Program-made: the position numbers and the translations under genes
Shown here: positions 12,501 through 24,609 of the stretch, in pieces
Layout: each line of letters opens with the position of its first letter
Numbering within the stretch: position 1 is the first letter of the stretch
Assembly (NCBI RefSeq): GCF_000516985.1
Contig: NW_006917101.1
Span: forward strand, 1 to 64,000
Direction of reading: 5' to 3'
From: Pestalotiopsis fici W106-1
Taxonomy: Eukaryota > Ascomycota > Sordariomycetes > Amphisphaeriales > Sporocadaceae
DNA length: 64,000 bases
Notes under the pieces: model-generated
Told to the model about the DNA's origin: nothing
Seen by the model: only the letters and a program-made list of their open reading frames with translations
The model's database searches: none

Positions 12501-13505
12501 GTTCGTTTTAGACTGCGTATCGAGTATAAACGCTGTGCAACAAAATATTGCTTGCTGTTGGCAAGAGAAAAAAGTTGACAGGGGGGGAAGACTGAAATAT
12601 CCCCCTTTTTTGCTTTTTCTCGTTATCATCCGGTGGGGCAAGCGGCTGCTTTTTGGTGCTTTGACGACATGCCAATGGTACGTCTGACGTCTACCGAAGC
12701 AATGGTTTGTCAGGTGTCAACGTGCTTTTCTTGTTTCGTGCGACGACAAAGTATAGGTCGGTGCCATGCCCGATGATCCCGACAAATGCCACAATGACTT
12801 GCGATCAGCGTCGGAGGGGCCAACCCGCCTTCTTGTTCCCAAGCCTGGGGAAAGTCCAGTCAAAGCGGAACGAGTCTGTTTTACACACAAAGAAATGCCA
12901 CCTCCATGACAATTCAAGTCGAGGCCGTCACAGCCCATGATATTGAACTTGGACAACGGCTTATTGAGAAGCTACTAGTAGTCGAGAAGGGATGACTGGA
13001 TGCAAAATGTCACGAGATCGCAACTTGACGCAGCAGGGATTCGAGGGCCCTTGTCCAAGATCGATCCGGCTAGACCCGAAATCCCAATCACCCCGTGGCA
13101 TGACTTTGGCTAAAGGTAGAGGCAGGATTGGATGAGAACAGGCGTCAAAAGGTGGGCGCGCCGGCTTGCTCTCGTCCTGGTGCGGAGTGCATGTCAGCAA
13201 TCAAGTAGTGAGGAGGTTTCAGAGGCTTCAAGCGTTACGTAGTGAAGACTCTGCGTGAAAAACTCTAGTGAATTAAATGACTTAAAGAATCCTAAAAAGT
13301 TGTAGGTATCGCCCGCGAAAAATAATAATTCGACAAAAGTATGTGATGTGTCGTGAATGTGACTGGCGCCTTGAGTTTTGCCCTTCCAAAAAGAACCAAA
13401 GAACCTCCCTCGCACGTATGCGATGCTCCATTTCTAGACCTATGAGCCTGGTGAAGGCCCCTTTCCCCTCCCCTTCTATAGTGTCATCCTCTCATGACTC
13501 TGCTG
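9539..13505. other. 4 kb region between convergent genes, homopolymer-rich
   Basis: PEX16 (+) and the Nudix gene (-) converge on this unusually long gap. It contains long pyrimidine and purine runs, including 22 consecutive T at 11255-11276, T/C runs near 10511-10530, A-rich runs near 10806-10833 and mixed A/G tracts near 10350-10380. A 918-nt minus-strand frame (10581-11498) is open but non-ATG and driven by K and F homopolymers, so it is not called a gene. I see no conserved protein, tRNA or repeat. The region may hold long 3' UTRs or a non-coding transcript. Confidence 0.45.
11255..11276. repeat. 22-nt poly-T tract
   Basis: Uninterrupted run of 22 T on the plus strand, the longest homopolymer in the window. 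Similar 18-nt T runs lie at 23482-23499 and 63638-63655. Such runs are prone to assembly and sequencing length errors. Confidence 0.9.
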
Positions 13506-14066
13506 TCAAGCCCATTGCTGGAAACCACTCCATCCTGCGGCTTCGACCAAGTTGATTGCCCTGCTCAGCATATCTCGGTCTTTCTGGAAAGTGAGAACAT
13601 GCATAGCCTCCTCGTAGTCAATGAATTCGGGAATAAAGTGTATCTCGGACTTGGCTGGCGGTATGCTCTTGTCGACCTCGGCGATGAACCACCATACCAG
13701 CTTGACGCCGCTCTCCTTGCCCAGATCCCTGACCTCCAAAAAGAAGGGTTCTGTAAGTCCATGATACGTCCTAGCCAAGTCCTGCACATCAGCTGCCTCC
13801 AGATCCGAGGGCGCGCGCGTTGGCATAGTGACTGGCCGAAGTCGACATGCGTAACCACTCTCCTCTCGCACCTCTCGTACGGCCGCATCCTGTCGCGTCT
13901 CGTTGCAATTGCGCCGGCCTTTTGGAAGCACCCAGTGGTCCTTTTTCACCAGGTGGAGTAGGCAGACCTTTCTCGATCGTCCCGAGAGGTCGAATAAGAT
14001 TGCCCCGCAAGACTCGACGAACATTTCGCTGGGGTAGATTTGCGTTTCCCACATGTAGGTAGCCAT
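13506..14066 (-). CDS. Nudix hydrolase, diadenosine/diphosphoinositol polyphosphate phosphohydrolase-like
   Basis: Intronless ORF of 186 aa from ATG at 14066. It carries a perfect Nudix box: G50-x5-E56-x7-R64-E65-V-R-E68-E69-S-G71-Y72, the Mg2+-binding catalytic helix that hydrolyses nucleoside diphosphates linked to another moiety. The N-terminal strand ESCGAILF and the KKDHWVLPKGR segment just before the box resemble fungal Aps1/Ddp1-type enzymes, which cleave diadenosine polyphosphates and inositol pyrophosphates. No signal peptide is visible, so it is probably cytosolic or nuclear. Substrate assignment rests on overall resemblance; the enzyme family is certain, the exact substrate is not. 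Confidence 0.88.
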   Translation of the reverse strand: MATYMWETQIYPSEMFVESCGAILFDLSGRSRKVCLLHLVKKDHWVLPKGRRNCNETRQDAAVREVREESGYACRLRPVTMPTRAPSDLEAADVQDLARTYHGLTEPFFLEVRDLGKESGVKLVWWFIAEVDKSIPPAKSEIHFIPEFIDYEEAMHVLTFQKDRDMLSRAINLVEAAGWSGFQQWA

Positions 14067-15704
14067 TTTTGTTTCGTCCCCTCTTCGAAATTGTATGAGC
14101 GCGGGAATGGTGGATTCGCAAGGAATAATAGATAAAGGGGCTGGCTGCTATCTCTCTCGAGTTATGCTCAAAAGGCAGAGGCGAGAACCCTGCTGCTGAC
14201 GAATGGACGGACGAACGCTGGTTTTGGAGCCGAACCTCGGGATTTGTAGGCGGCGGCCCGTTTGTCTCAAGGACTCGGCCTGGTGTTTGTATGCAGGCAG
14301 TAGAGCAATAATAATAGTAGTTCAATACCACCTAGTCTGAATTGACTAATAACTCACGGCCAGGACCCCACATGGGATGAAAAGGTCAGTTGGTTAGGAT
14401 CAACAACCTGGTCAGGGTGAGATGTGATAGAAATAAGATTAGGAAAAGCTTAAACGATGCGCGCAACAACGTCCTCAACAAGGCAGCACCTCGCCCTTTT
14501 GTAAGAAAAACTAAGGTCACTGGGGAGGGATACAAGCAAAGCACCGTTTTTGGTCTGGGGTGCCAAAGTAGTCAGCGAATGACGCGAAGGTCCATGTCCG
14601 TGAGGCTCACGCGAGCCTCGGGGTTGCAAAAGAGCAAGGGCCGGCGGGAAGGGTACCGAACGTATGGATCTGACAAGACGTCTCATTCGCTAGCCCACAT
14701 TTACGATGACTACGCACTCCAATACCCTCATGTTACAGGTGATGGGCCATGAACGGTTGCTCCAATCCCAAAGTGCCCCTCCCCTTGGTAAGTCTGTGAT
14801 CCCCAGCGAGTGTACAATCAACCTGGCGGCATCTGGCGGCATGGCCGAGCTTGGGCTTTGGCTTTGGGGAAGGATGCAGAGGGCCCAGCCAAGCAGGCTG
14901 CCAAGACAGACGTCAAACTGGGGAGAGCCGATCTCGTCAAGTCGAATGTTCCACAGGGCCAAGAGCCGAAAGCGATGCGACAATGGAGCTGCAGTGAGGC
15001 TCACGCCTCGTATGGGCGAAGCATTGCTTGATTGGGGAGCCATGTAAAGCAACGACGAGGTCGTATGGTAATGGTTCCGAGCCGGTCATATCATCGGTTG
15101 AGCATGGGTAAGGAACACTCGTGTCTTCATGCACGTCAGCGCCGCCTTTTTGCTCATCACATAATCAAGCTAAAGTAGAGCAGGTCGTTTGTCCAGAACC
15201 TGATATGATCTTGAGCAATTGAGAGCAATTGTCTGCGGGGGCCAGATGTCGACGGACGAATCTAGCTGCCGTGGACAGGAGCGGGGACCGTTTGCTCTAC
15301 CGACGTCCAGAAGCGAGCGAGGAGGACCTGTTCTGAGTACCATAGTATGACGAGGTGCGTGTGTGTTGCAGGCTGACTTGACCGTCTTGCGTAAGACGGG
15401 CTTTGCGGCGCAGTAGGTGTTCGTCCAATTCGGCAGACAGAAACAGAGGCGAGTAAAACTCTCTTTTTTTTTTCTGCTTCCCGTTCACTTCGGGCGCAAA
15501 TTTCCGTGGCTCCTTGGGCCATGAATTTCGTCAATCCTGTACGTAGTCCGTCCGTGGAACGCGTTCTTGCCAAGTTCTGGTCATTTGACAGAACAGACTG
15601 AAACACGACATTATATTCTGATGTTGGATCTGGTACTCGAGTGATTGGTTCTCTGGTCTCGCCCTCTGAAAATACTTACTCGGCAGGTAGTGAAAGCAGC
15701 ACCG

Positions 15705-15725
15705 GCAGCAGCAGCAGCAGCAGCA
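15705..15725. repeat. GCA/CAG trinucleotide repeat
   Basis: About seven tandem GCA units in non-coding DNA. A simple microsatellite with no visible role. Confidence 0.85.
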
Positions 15726-18539
15726 TACCGTGGAAAGGTAATGTATGGAGAGATGTTATGCATGGTTGTCAGGGATGAGATATGAAATGCACCCGACGGC
15801 ACTGCTGCGGGGATCCTTCACCCCAGACTCTCAGAAAGACCGGGACCCAGTCTACCTTTAGCTTAGGAGGTAATGTAGTAGGTAGTAGACAGACCTTGGA
15901 ACCCAGGCGGCCAGACCCCAAACCTGTGTTCAATGTTGCAGATGAAGGGCCCCGCCGATAAGGATAGCGGATACAAGCCTTGGACGTTTCAATGCCTGCC
16001 CAGCCCGCTTACATAGGTAATGTAGTATCTAGGTAAAGTAAACAAGTGGAGTGAGCAATTGGCATACTGCTGGAAGGCAAAACAAGGAATCCCAATCAAT
16101 CGCACCCCCTTCAAAAACCATGGCAAACAAACTTGCTCTCTTGTTTCTTGTTGGGAGGGGCAGTGGGTGGTTGGCCTGATGAGACCAGAAAGGGCGCTTC
16201 CACTTGTGAGCGTTCGTGCGCGGGAACGGCGCAAAAGGTGCTGGAGTCTAGCGGGGCGCATGTGAAAGTGGATTTTACACACCATCTCCCGCCTGGCGGG
16301 CAGATCCAGCGGTAGCCCACGATAAACAACCGCTCCCGCGTGGTCCCAAGTCGGACGGGATAGCGTGATCAAGTGAGCGTACTAGTTGGATAGCCTGGGA
16401 AGATGATCAACTTCCGCATATCGCGGTGTCGGAAAGATAACGATAAACGACGCCCTCTTTTGTGCCATAGTCATGCCTCCATATACTAATGGAGGGGATG
16501 GGGAACCCTCCAGCCCTCCATGAATTGACCGATTATACGGAGGAGGGGTCAGGTGGTTCGCGAAGGGTGACAGTACCTTAGCAAGATGGGTCGGGGCAAC
16601 TAGTGTCTGCCGCCCATCTGTTTGTTGTGTGTGTGTATGGTTCATGACTGGACTACCCCGATACTGGCTTGCTTGCCACGGACTGCGATGCGTCCATGCA
16701 CTTACTATCTCTGTCTCGTTGATGTGGGCAGCTAGGTTGGGAAACAGAGACTCGGTTCTCCTCCAGCCAAGAATATAGTGAGCGGGCGGCTGGAATGTAT
16801 CATGCCCCCAGTGTCAAGCGTTGAGGCTAGCTGACGGTCGCTACTTGGATTATTGCCTCGCTCGCCAGTTGAGCTTCATGCGTACAAAGTTCGAAGAAGC
16901 TTCAGTTTAGGTGTTGCACAAAGATCAACAGAACTAAGTAACCTATCGGCCTGGCGAATGCCTTTTATGGACAGATATTGATTTTTACGAGAGGCAAACA
17001 TGGTCCAATTGCCGGCGCCCTCGGGATTGATGTGAGCTCTTACTCTGTGGCTTGATGGTCAGGACGTAGGATAATCAAGCAGCAATTGTGTTTTATACGA
17101 CCGTCAGAGACACTCCTCAAACCGCTGATTGTCCAAGCGCCCTCAACGCAAACCACGTACGTAGGCATATCAAATCAATTTCATAGCATGGGCGATATTG
17201 AAATTTAGACTTTCTTTGTGGCTTTCCAGCGGACTGCATTTAACTCGTACAATGTCCCATGGTTATCCTTCCTGCCTTGCTTGTCGACACCGACGCCCCG
17301 TCAATGCGCTTTCTGCTAGGACAGGAACGCCTACTAGGAGACCAAGACAATCCAAGATGTTGTGTAATGCGGGCTTGGGGTCTCAGTGTCTCAATGAGGC
17401 GCACCTGGTGGTGGGAGCCTGGGGAAGGTTGTATTTCTCCAAGAAAAGACCAAAGAAGACGGTTAAAACTGGAATCAATTATCAAAGCCGCCTGGGCATG
17501 TCTATGACGTCCTCCCCTAGGCAGCTAAGGACATAGGACATAGAGAAACTCGCAATCCCGAACCCGAAGGCAACAAGTAAAATGGCCAATGTTGGAGGAA
17601 TCGCGGGAGTCCGTAAAGCCGCACAGGTGAAAGCGGCGATAAGTGATATCGTCAGCATTCGCTATCGATAGAGTAGTTGGTCGGGATCGATTGGACTTGC
17701 TTATTAGCGGGGATGGGAGGGGCCTGGATTTGTGAGCAATGTCTATCTTCGGCGATGGGTGCTCAGCACTAAGATTGCGCCTTGTCGCTGTCGTTTATTG
17801 TTCCAGAGCTTGAATGACGCTGCGAAATGCAAGTACCTGCATGTACCGTGCTTCTAAAGCCATCGAAAGATACTTCCTGCATATGTGCAGCCCCAGACTA
17901 CAAAAATGCCGTATCGATCATTTGTCTAGAGGCGTAAACCCAGATTGGTATTTCTAGAGCCCCGCCAACCAATCAATCGCCGGTTTTCCAACGGCAGCTA
18001 CTATCCATGGCTTAGTCGGTCCGTCCCCAAGCCGGGCGCGCTCCTTCTGTGACTGATTGTGATAGGCTCAATTCACCCATCAACTCCAGTCAATCAGTCT
18101 CCTACTCCTCCAGGCTTCATTCGCCTTTGCGATTATGACTCACAACAGACCTCAACCGCAATCCAACAAGCAAGTGCCTGGATGGATGCCCGTTCATTCG
18201 TCGCCTGCACTGCCCCCACGACAATTGGCACAATGGTCGTGAATGCCCTAGCCGAGTCCAGCACAACAGGACAACAGCGACAAGCCCCATCACCGTCAAT
18301 TGCCCCTCAATTATTGGCCAATTCGTCAGGTTTGGTTCTGTTTTGTTTCGCGTGCACTGGAAGCAGTGAGCACATACGTTCACATATGACAAAGCCATGA
18401 TGCCCAATGACGCCGCCATCTGAAACACTTCATTATCATGTTTGGCCCTGGCAATTGACCCACTGGGACCGGGGCATTCCCTTTGCTGCCATGGTGATGT
18501 CTCCAGCAAACCATACCTCCTCGTGGATTCATGTAGGTT

Positions 18540-18556
18540 AGGTAGGTAGGTAGGTA
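18540..18556. repeat. TAGG tetranucleotide repeat
   Basis: About four tandem TAGG units ending in GTACC. It is the densest example of a TAGGTA/TACCTA word that recurs through the 14-21 kb non-coding tract. Confidence 0.75.
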
Positions 18557-21056
18557 CCTTGGAGGCAGGCAGCTCGGTCAATGAACAAAGCTCATCAAGG
18601 TGGGCAAAAAGAGAAAAAGAAAAACTGTAGTCGAGGCTTCAAGTGAGCTGGGCTGCCTATCTGCCTTGGGAAGGTTGCCAATGTTGCCTCCACGCCAATA
18701 CCTCCGCAGGCTTCCACCGACGGGTTTCACGTCTTTTGCCAACTACTGACAATTACCTTATTGACGAATCCGCTTACTTGTCCCTTCTACCCTATGAAGA
18801 CCTACGCCCTACCAAAGCCTACCTTCTCATTGGGAGCTTGGCAAAGGTGTCTTAGCCGACGGGATGATGACATGTCAGATACACTTTGGTTCTCTGATCG
18901 CAGGGACTGCTGCAACAACCGCATTGCCAACGGATCCGCCTGTCGTCAATTGGGCGACATGATCTCAATTGCGCCTGTTGCACGAAACGAGGAACCAAAA
19001 GGAAGGCAACACGACAGAGCTCTGCCCTGACAATTTGCTGGAGAAATCCATCGTGCGCCCACTGGGCAATGCTGTTTAAAACACAACCGTTCTGCCACTC
19101 ACGGGCTCCCGTGGAGGCGCGCACACACGCGTGGCCAGTCTCCCGCTCCCTACATTAGTTGCTTGTTTCGTCCAAGGAGGAGGAGGAGGGGCAGCAAGGC
19201 CAAGCCCAGTCAGACCAAACCAAACAATACTTCTACCAACCTATGCCGCGGAGCCTGCCTACTAGGCAGTGTACATAGTATGTGTAGTTGCACCAAAACA
19301 ATGGAGAAGTCGACATTGGTACCCAATGTGCATACATATCTATTCAATCTATCTTGGGCGCGCGCGCTGCTCGGCGATATCAGCGCAATAGCACCCGCGC
19401 ACGCACAGGCAGCCCTCAATTCATCTCGACGATTGGATCTCCCTGGCATCCGTTTGGGTGTGCCGAATCCGACGCCTATTGGGCATTCATTCAATGACCT
19501 GGTGCAAATCCACCAAAATGATCCACGAGGATGCATCACACGCCCCCATGTTTGAGACACACACCCCATCGTCTCTGCCCGGGGCCATTGGTCATGCTCT
19601 ACCTACCCCTCTTGAGTCTCCTGACTACCTATCCAGGCCGTCGTTGTCGTCTACATGTCTGCAGTACAGAACAAGTATGCGACAGTCAATCTCTACGTCT
19701 TTGGCTGTATTCCAAATTATCTGTTACGATAGCGCCGACCGCCCCGACAGAAGTCGTCCTCACGCCAGTGCGAGAGTTGACCGCAAGAATGCTTTCATGG
19801 CCTAGTCCCATGTAAGCAATGTACCTTACCTCAAGTTCACCGTTGGTTGCGTGCCTGCGTGTAGGCAGGTGGCTCGCCGAAAGGCTACCTACCACTACCC
19901 AATATCGAGGAGGGGCATTAGACACAAGGTTTTCCCTCTTCCTGGAATGAGTACCTCAGCCATGAGGGTACCTGGGGTACTTTAATGTCAATCTCACCTC
20001 GCACGCAGGGCCAGTCCTAAAATAAGCCGGTATCAATGTGTCACATCCCTGCGCCCGCACACTGCGTCTGCTTGGTAGCCTGCCTGGTGACTTGGGTTGT
20101 ACATGGGGGGGGGGGAAAGTAAGTTGGGGGGTACTGTATTGAAAGTGACTCCTTTGGTCAACACCACCACGGCGCCATCATCCGCCTACAAGCTACCTCC
20201 TACCTCGAGGTACTGCCACCAACTCGTTGCTGCTGCTGTTGAGGTGGCCGCGTCCGCCTGGATTTTGATCCATTTTCTCCTTGCTGCTTTGGGGGCTGCC
20301 CTTCTCCGCGCGAGCTCCCTCATATCTGTTGTCTATTTCTCAATGGGCCTTCCACCAGATCAGCTTCTTCGTCGTCCTCCTTTCCTTTCTTCTCAAATTC
20401 CTCCTCAGCCCCTTCTTCCCACCTCGTCGCGCTTTTGGGTCAGTTGACCACTTAGCAGTCGACGCTTTTTCCCGCCACCCTCCTGGTGTGTGCCATTTTC
20501 CCGCTACATATTTATTCATGCATGTCCTTGGGTCTTGGATTCAAGTTTGGGAATCCTATACCGCTTCCCTGTACGCACACTATCTTGGGCCTCCTCCCCG
20601 CAAATAGTGGCAACCAACCAGCAACCCACCTCCACGATCGCTGGCTATTGTTATTAGGTATCCTTTTTGAATTGGACGCTTGGGCAGACTGTTCCCAGTT
20701 CCATTGTTCCTCTGATTCACAAGGAGCCGGACGGTCCAACTATTGCACAATCGCATAATCTGGAAGAGGGGGTGGAAAGCCAGCCAACGGAATTCATACT
20801 TCTAACGCCTATTTCCGGATTCAGCATTCTTGCATCTTCCCCGAACTTCCAACATCAAAGACCCAAAGTTGCCTCCCACGCTTTGCACAGCCAACGCTAC
20901 CAACGATTTCGGCTGCATTCAATTTTTTAACAGCTTGCGCATTGCGCCTTTGCACCTGAAATTGATCCCAACTACTTTTCAATTTTTCTCGATTGACTCA
21001 CAAGAACCTTCTCGCGCACCCTGGCGTCTGCCTGGTTTCGCCACCTCGTTCCCACT

Positions 21057-21063
21057 TATATAA
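21057..21063 (+). promoter_or_regulatory. TATA-box-like element of the SWIRM-domain gene
   Basis: TATATAA lies 76 nt upstream of the ATG at 21139, preceded by a pyrimidine-rich tract. The spacing would put transcription start close to the ATG, making the preceding kilobase promoter rather than leader. Sequence match only. Confidence 0.45.
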
Positions 21064-21138
21064 GACTCACGCTTACAAACCCGCTTGGCCTACCATACTG
21101 TCTTGCCAGCAACTTCAACAACCAGACAAAACTCTGCC

Positions 21139-22323
21139 ATGAGTTTTCCTTCGGGATCACATAATTTCTCGACAACATCGAATATCGATTCCGTCAGAAT
21201 GTCTACTTCAAAGACTGGCGCCGAGGCCACGAAGCCTCTCGACATTAGCAACCTCATGTCTCCGCCTGAGCTTCCTCCCATGGAGTCGTTTGCGCACTCT
21301 ACAACAGTAGCCAAGGCAACAGAGCAGGTAACCTCAAACGTGCGCAAGGCTCATGGACCCAATCCTCCCTTGTCGCCACCAATCAGTCCTTTGACAAAGG
21401 TCGACCATTCTGTCGCTGCATCTACCAGAAGTAGCACGCCCGTAAAGGACCCTATTCTCTATCCCAGTCACGAGCTTTCACCGACTCAACCACCACTATT
21501 CGGCCGGGAAGATTCAGTCGAGACTCGGCGTGTTATCGACCTTCATGTTGAATCTAGACCTACTGATATGTTCAAGCAAGTTGCGCCGCCGCGCCTTGAA
21601 GATTATCAGGTGATCATGACATTCCAGTCTCGGGTTATGGAATTGTACAAGAAGGATCCTCGAGCATGGTACAAGCATTGCCGTGAACAAGCTCTCATAG
21701 ACAGAAAGGAGCAATGGAAGTACAATCGTCACAAGCAGAAGCCCATTCTCCCGGCAAAGCCCCAGCCTATCCGCAATCATGTACAGCGAGTTGTCAAACC
21801 ATCGAGAGCTACGAACCGGCCGCTGCAAGCATCGGCACCGGCTCCTCGACCTATCCGAGCAGCCTCCCCTACTGCTCCACCTCAGAGGCAGGTCATTTCA
21901 AGAATCAATGCCACGCCCGATCCCGCTTCGCGCAGAGTGACGGCACCCAGCCGCGAGGACAAGGACTTTAATGCCCTGCCGGACTACTGCCCACCCTTGA
22001 GCTCTCTACCCGCCAAGGCAAACAGCCTCAAAGTTGACTGGAAGGGAGCTCCGATCGATCTGAACAGCGACCCTAACCGTCACTTGCTCCACCCTGACGA
22101 GCTTTTGCTTGCAGCCAACTTGCGACTTGATGCTGCAACTTACCTGACCAGCAAGCGCAGAATGTTCATGGCTCGCCTCGACTGTCTGAAAATCAAAAAG
22201 GAGTTCCGCAAGACGGATGCTCAGCAGGCTTGCAAGATCGACGTCAACAAGGCATCGAAGCTGTGGACGGCCTTTGACAAAGTTGGCTGGCTAGAGCAGC
22301 ACTGGGTCGCGCGCTTTGCCTAA
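21139..22323 (+). CDS. SWIRM-domain nuclear protein (Fun19/Laf-like)
   Basis: Intronless 394-aa protein starting at the first in-frame ATG, 21139; the open frame extends 54 nt upstream only through a TTG. The N-terminal two-thirds is disordered: S/T/P-rich, with a basic P/R-rich stretch around residues 200-260. The C-terminal 120 residues form a SWIRM domain, with DYCPPLSSLP and SLKVDWKGAPIDLNSDPNRH. They are followed by HLLHPDELLLAANLRL and the helical EFRKTDAQQACKIDVNKASK segment ending WTAFDKVGWLEQHW. The arrangement matches the small fungal SWIRM family that includes S. cerevisiae Fun19 and S. pombe Laf1/Laf2, the latter tied to Clr6 histone deacetylase. A chromatin-linked nuclear role is inferred; target genes are unknown. 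It stands downstream of a 7 kb gene-free tract. Confidence 0.82.
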   Translation: MSFPSGSHNFSTTSNIDSVRMSTSKTGAEATKPLDISNLMSPPELPPMESFAHSTTVAKATEQVTSNVRKAHGPNPPLSPPISPLTKVDHSVAASTRSSTPVKDPILYPSHELSPTQPPLFGREDSVETRRVIDLHVESRPTDMFKQVAPPRLEDYQVIMTFQSRVMELYKKDPRAWYKHCREQALIDRKEQWKYNRHKQKPILPAKPQPIRNHVQRVVKPSRATNRPLQASAPAPRPIRAASPTAPPQRQVISRINATPDPASRRVTAPSREDKDFNALPDYCPPLSSLPAKANSLKVDWKGAPIDLNSDPNRHLLHPDELLLAANLRLDAATYLTSKRRMFMARLDCLKIKKEFRKTDAQQACKIDVNKASKLWTAFDKVGWLEQHWVARFA

Positions 22324-24609
22324 TTGATATCCCTCCGTCCGCCACGAGCGTACACTGCAGCAGTCGACAAGGCGATACCGTCAGGCATGGGACGCAACGA
22401 CATCTTGGTGCCACCAGATAACGTACATCATGCCACTCGACCATTTTTCCTTTTACAACATAGCGGTTTATCACAAATCTTGGTGGCATGCCGACCAACT
22501 ACTTTCCAGTCTCAGAGAGACATCAGCACAACAGCAACTTTACGCCTTTTCTACTCTTCTATTGATCATTGCGGTCCTTGTTAATTCTTTCCTATTCGGC
22601 ACATTCGGCACATCATCACAACACGATCCGATTACAATATACACAGCATCAGGGCATTTTACATTTGATACCCGGAGCGCGAAGAGTCTCTCTTCAGATT
22701 ATCCTCCACTCCACAGATTGTTCATGGTTCACGGTTTTGTTTTCTTTTGCTTTTGGTTTACACGGCTTGTTTTCCCGTGCTTCACCCATTAAGGATACCT
22801 CTGCATTGCATCCTTTCGGCGTTTACTATTATCGGCCCCTCCCCCCCAGCAGCAGAGCGTGAGATGGGGACTTTTCTACTAGGATGTTTGTTTGGTCTTT
22901 TGGTTTTTTTTTTAAAACCTGCGAAGGACACTTTCAGGTGTCCACTCCAGAGTTCAGGGTAAAGAGCGATTGTCATGTCTCTCTGTTCCCATCAAGGGAC
23001 TTTTTGACATGTTCTTAAAGAAAGGGAAATGTGGTTTGTTGTGCCATGGCAACCTACCGCTGTTGACTGTCTATTGATGCGACAACGAATGCAACATGCG
23101 CGACAAGAATGCCTTAGGTAGCTGCAAATGATACGATTGAACCACATGATATGGATTCATTATGAGTGACTGACTTTTACTGGTCTTGGTGGCCGGCTTC
23201 AAGTGATTTGATGTTTGAGCTATTTCCGAGGGCGCAAACTCAACCTGGGTGAAGGATCTGTTGTTCTCATGGATCCTTGGCCCCGGAATCAAAACCGCCC
23301 ATCGTGGGCGTATCTGCACGATGGCCCTTACTTTAGTGCCAATGAATGATCAGCTTCTAGAGCGTCGTTGCGGCCCCGTCGAGCCTAAAACAGCGCCCAT
23401 CCCGATCTCAAATCTTATCGTGCAGATGACATGGCCATAAGGGTAGGGGTGAGATCGGATGGATTGGTGGGGTGTCTCTTCTTTTTTTTTTTTTTTTTTG
23501 ACCCTTCCAATTGTCCCTCCTCTCTTGCGTGTCTCTGCTACAGGGGACAAGGGGGACGATTAAGGTTATCGATAGGCACAAAACTAAAATAGAGGAGATC
23601 CAAGAAAAGATTTTTGACACCGGGACGAATTCGAGACGGTCGGGAATGCGGAAACAGGAGGGGGAAAAAAAAACAAGGATGCAGGGACTCTTTTCTTCTC
23701 CACGAAGAACTTCTGTATGCTGTATGTATGTATGTAGTAGGCCCAGAGTGCATGCATTCATTCATGCAATTTCCGCCCACTTCCGCAAGAAACTCGATTC
23801 GGCGGCTTGTTCTACAGATGTATGTATTAATGATGCCGATTCAGACATCATGATCATCATCATCCAGGAGGGAAGGGGGACAAGAAAAAATCAATCAATG
23901 TCGCGTGCACATGAAGCGTCCGAGTTCAGAAGCAAAAAACCAACTGCCGATATTACTTGGCGTGGTCTTGATCCAGTCCTATTTATATCGTCAAAAGTCA
24001 ATCGAGATTTTTGGTCGCAAGAAAAAGCCACACAAACACAAAAAGGTGCACTGCAATTGCAACAAAAAAGTCAATTCTAGAACTCGGTGCGCCCGCCCGT
24101 TGGCTCGGAGTTTATAAAATATAGTCTAAACACTACTTCCGTGCCACTTTTTTTTGGTCTCTCTTCCACACCTAGTCAGCCCTACGGCCAAACAGAAAAT
24201 CTCATCAAAGCGTTGAGACAAGTCTAGGACTAGGGCAGCATCATGTGAAGCTTAGAAATCAAGACGATTTGCCCGTAAGCCTCCTGTTCTTACGATGCAC
24301 ATCTTTGATGGTCGCAATCGCGCATCGAAAATGGTTGGCGACGGTCATGATTGCTAGATGGCTAATTGGTGCTCTTCTATGATGAACCAACTGGCGGAAA
24401 TGCAGGGTATAACCATTGGCCATTCCCATCATCACTACTGGTCGGCTAAGGCTGGAGGCAGCTGAATTCACATCGGCAATAGCTAAAAAAAGATTTCCAC
24501 CGTATCGTACTAAAACGAATCATTATGTCGTCAATGCGCTTCGAGCTGAAAATCGCAAATAGTAGCACTGCGTATGGAAGCAATCATATTCGCTCGGGGC
24601 GTCGCTAAT
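22324..24609. other. 2.3 kb convergent intergenic region
   Basis: This lies between the SWIRM gene (+) and the dehydrogenase gene (-). It is pyrimidine-rich to about 22.8 kb, has T runs near 22905 and an 18-nt T run at 23482-23499, and a TATG/TGTA repeat near 23715-23735. A 570-nt plus frame at 23511-24080 begins at TTG and is not protein-like. No gene recognised. Confidence 0.5.

Larger units (their letters stand above)
14067..21138. other. 7 kb gene desert upstream of the SWIRM-domain gene
   Basis: No convincing coding region on either strand across about 7 kb; the longest frames (about 110-130 codons) are non-ATG or have unprotein-like composition. The tract contains a GCA repeat of about seven copies at 15705-15725, recurring TAGGTA/TACCTA-type motifs (near 15868, 16013, 18540-18556, 19598, 19884), a cluster of CAATTG words around 18.2-19.0 kb, a G run at 20104-20115 and pyrimidine-rich DNA from about 20.2 to 21.0 kb. 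It is divergent upstream DNA for the Nudix gene and upstream DNA for the SWIRM gene. Long regulatory sequence or non-coding transcription is plausible but not shown. Confidence 0.5.

Noticed and set aside
15705..15725. Trinucleotide repeat as a possible polyglutamine coding tract
   Set aside because: No open frame of useful length surrounds it on either strand.
23511..24080. 189-codon plus-strand frame
   Set aside because: Begins at TTG in a T-rich tract, has no recognisable motif and lies in 3' flanking DNA.
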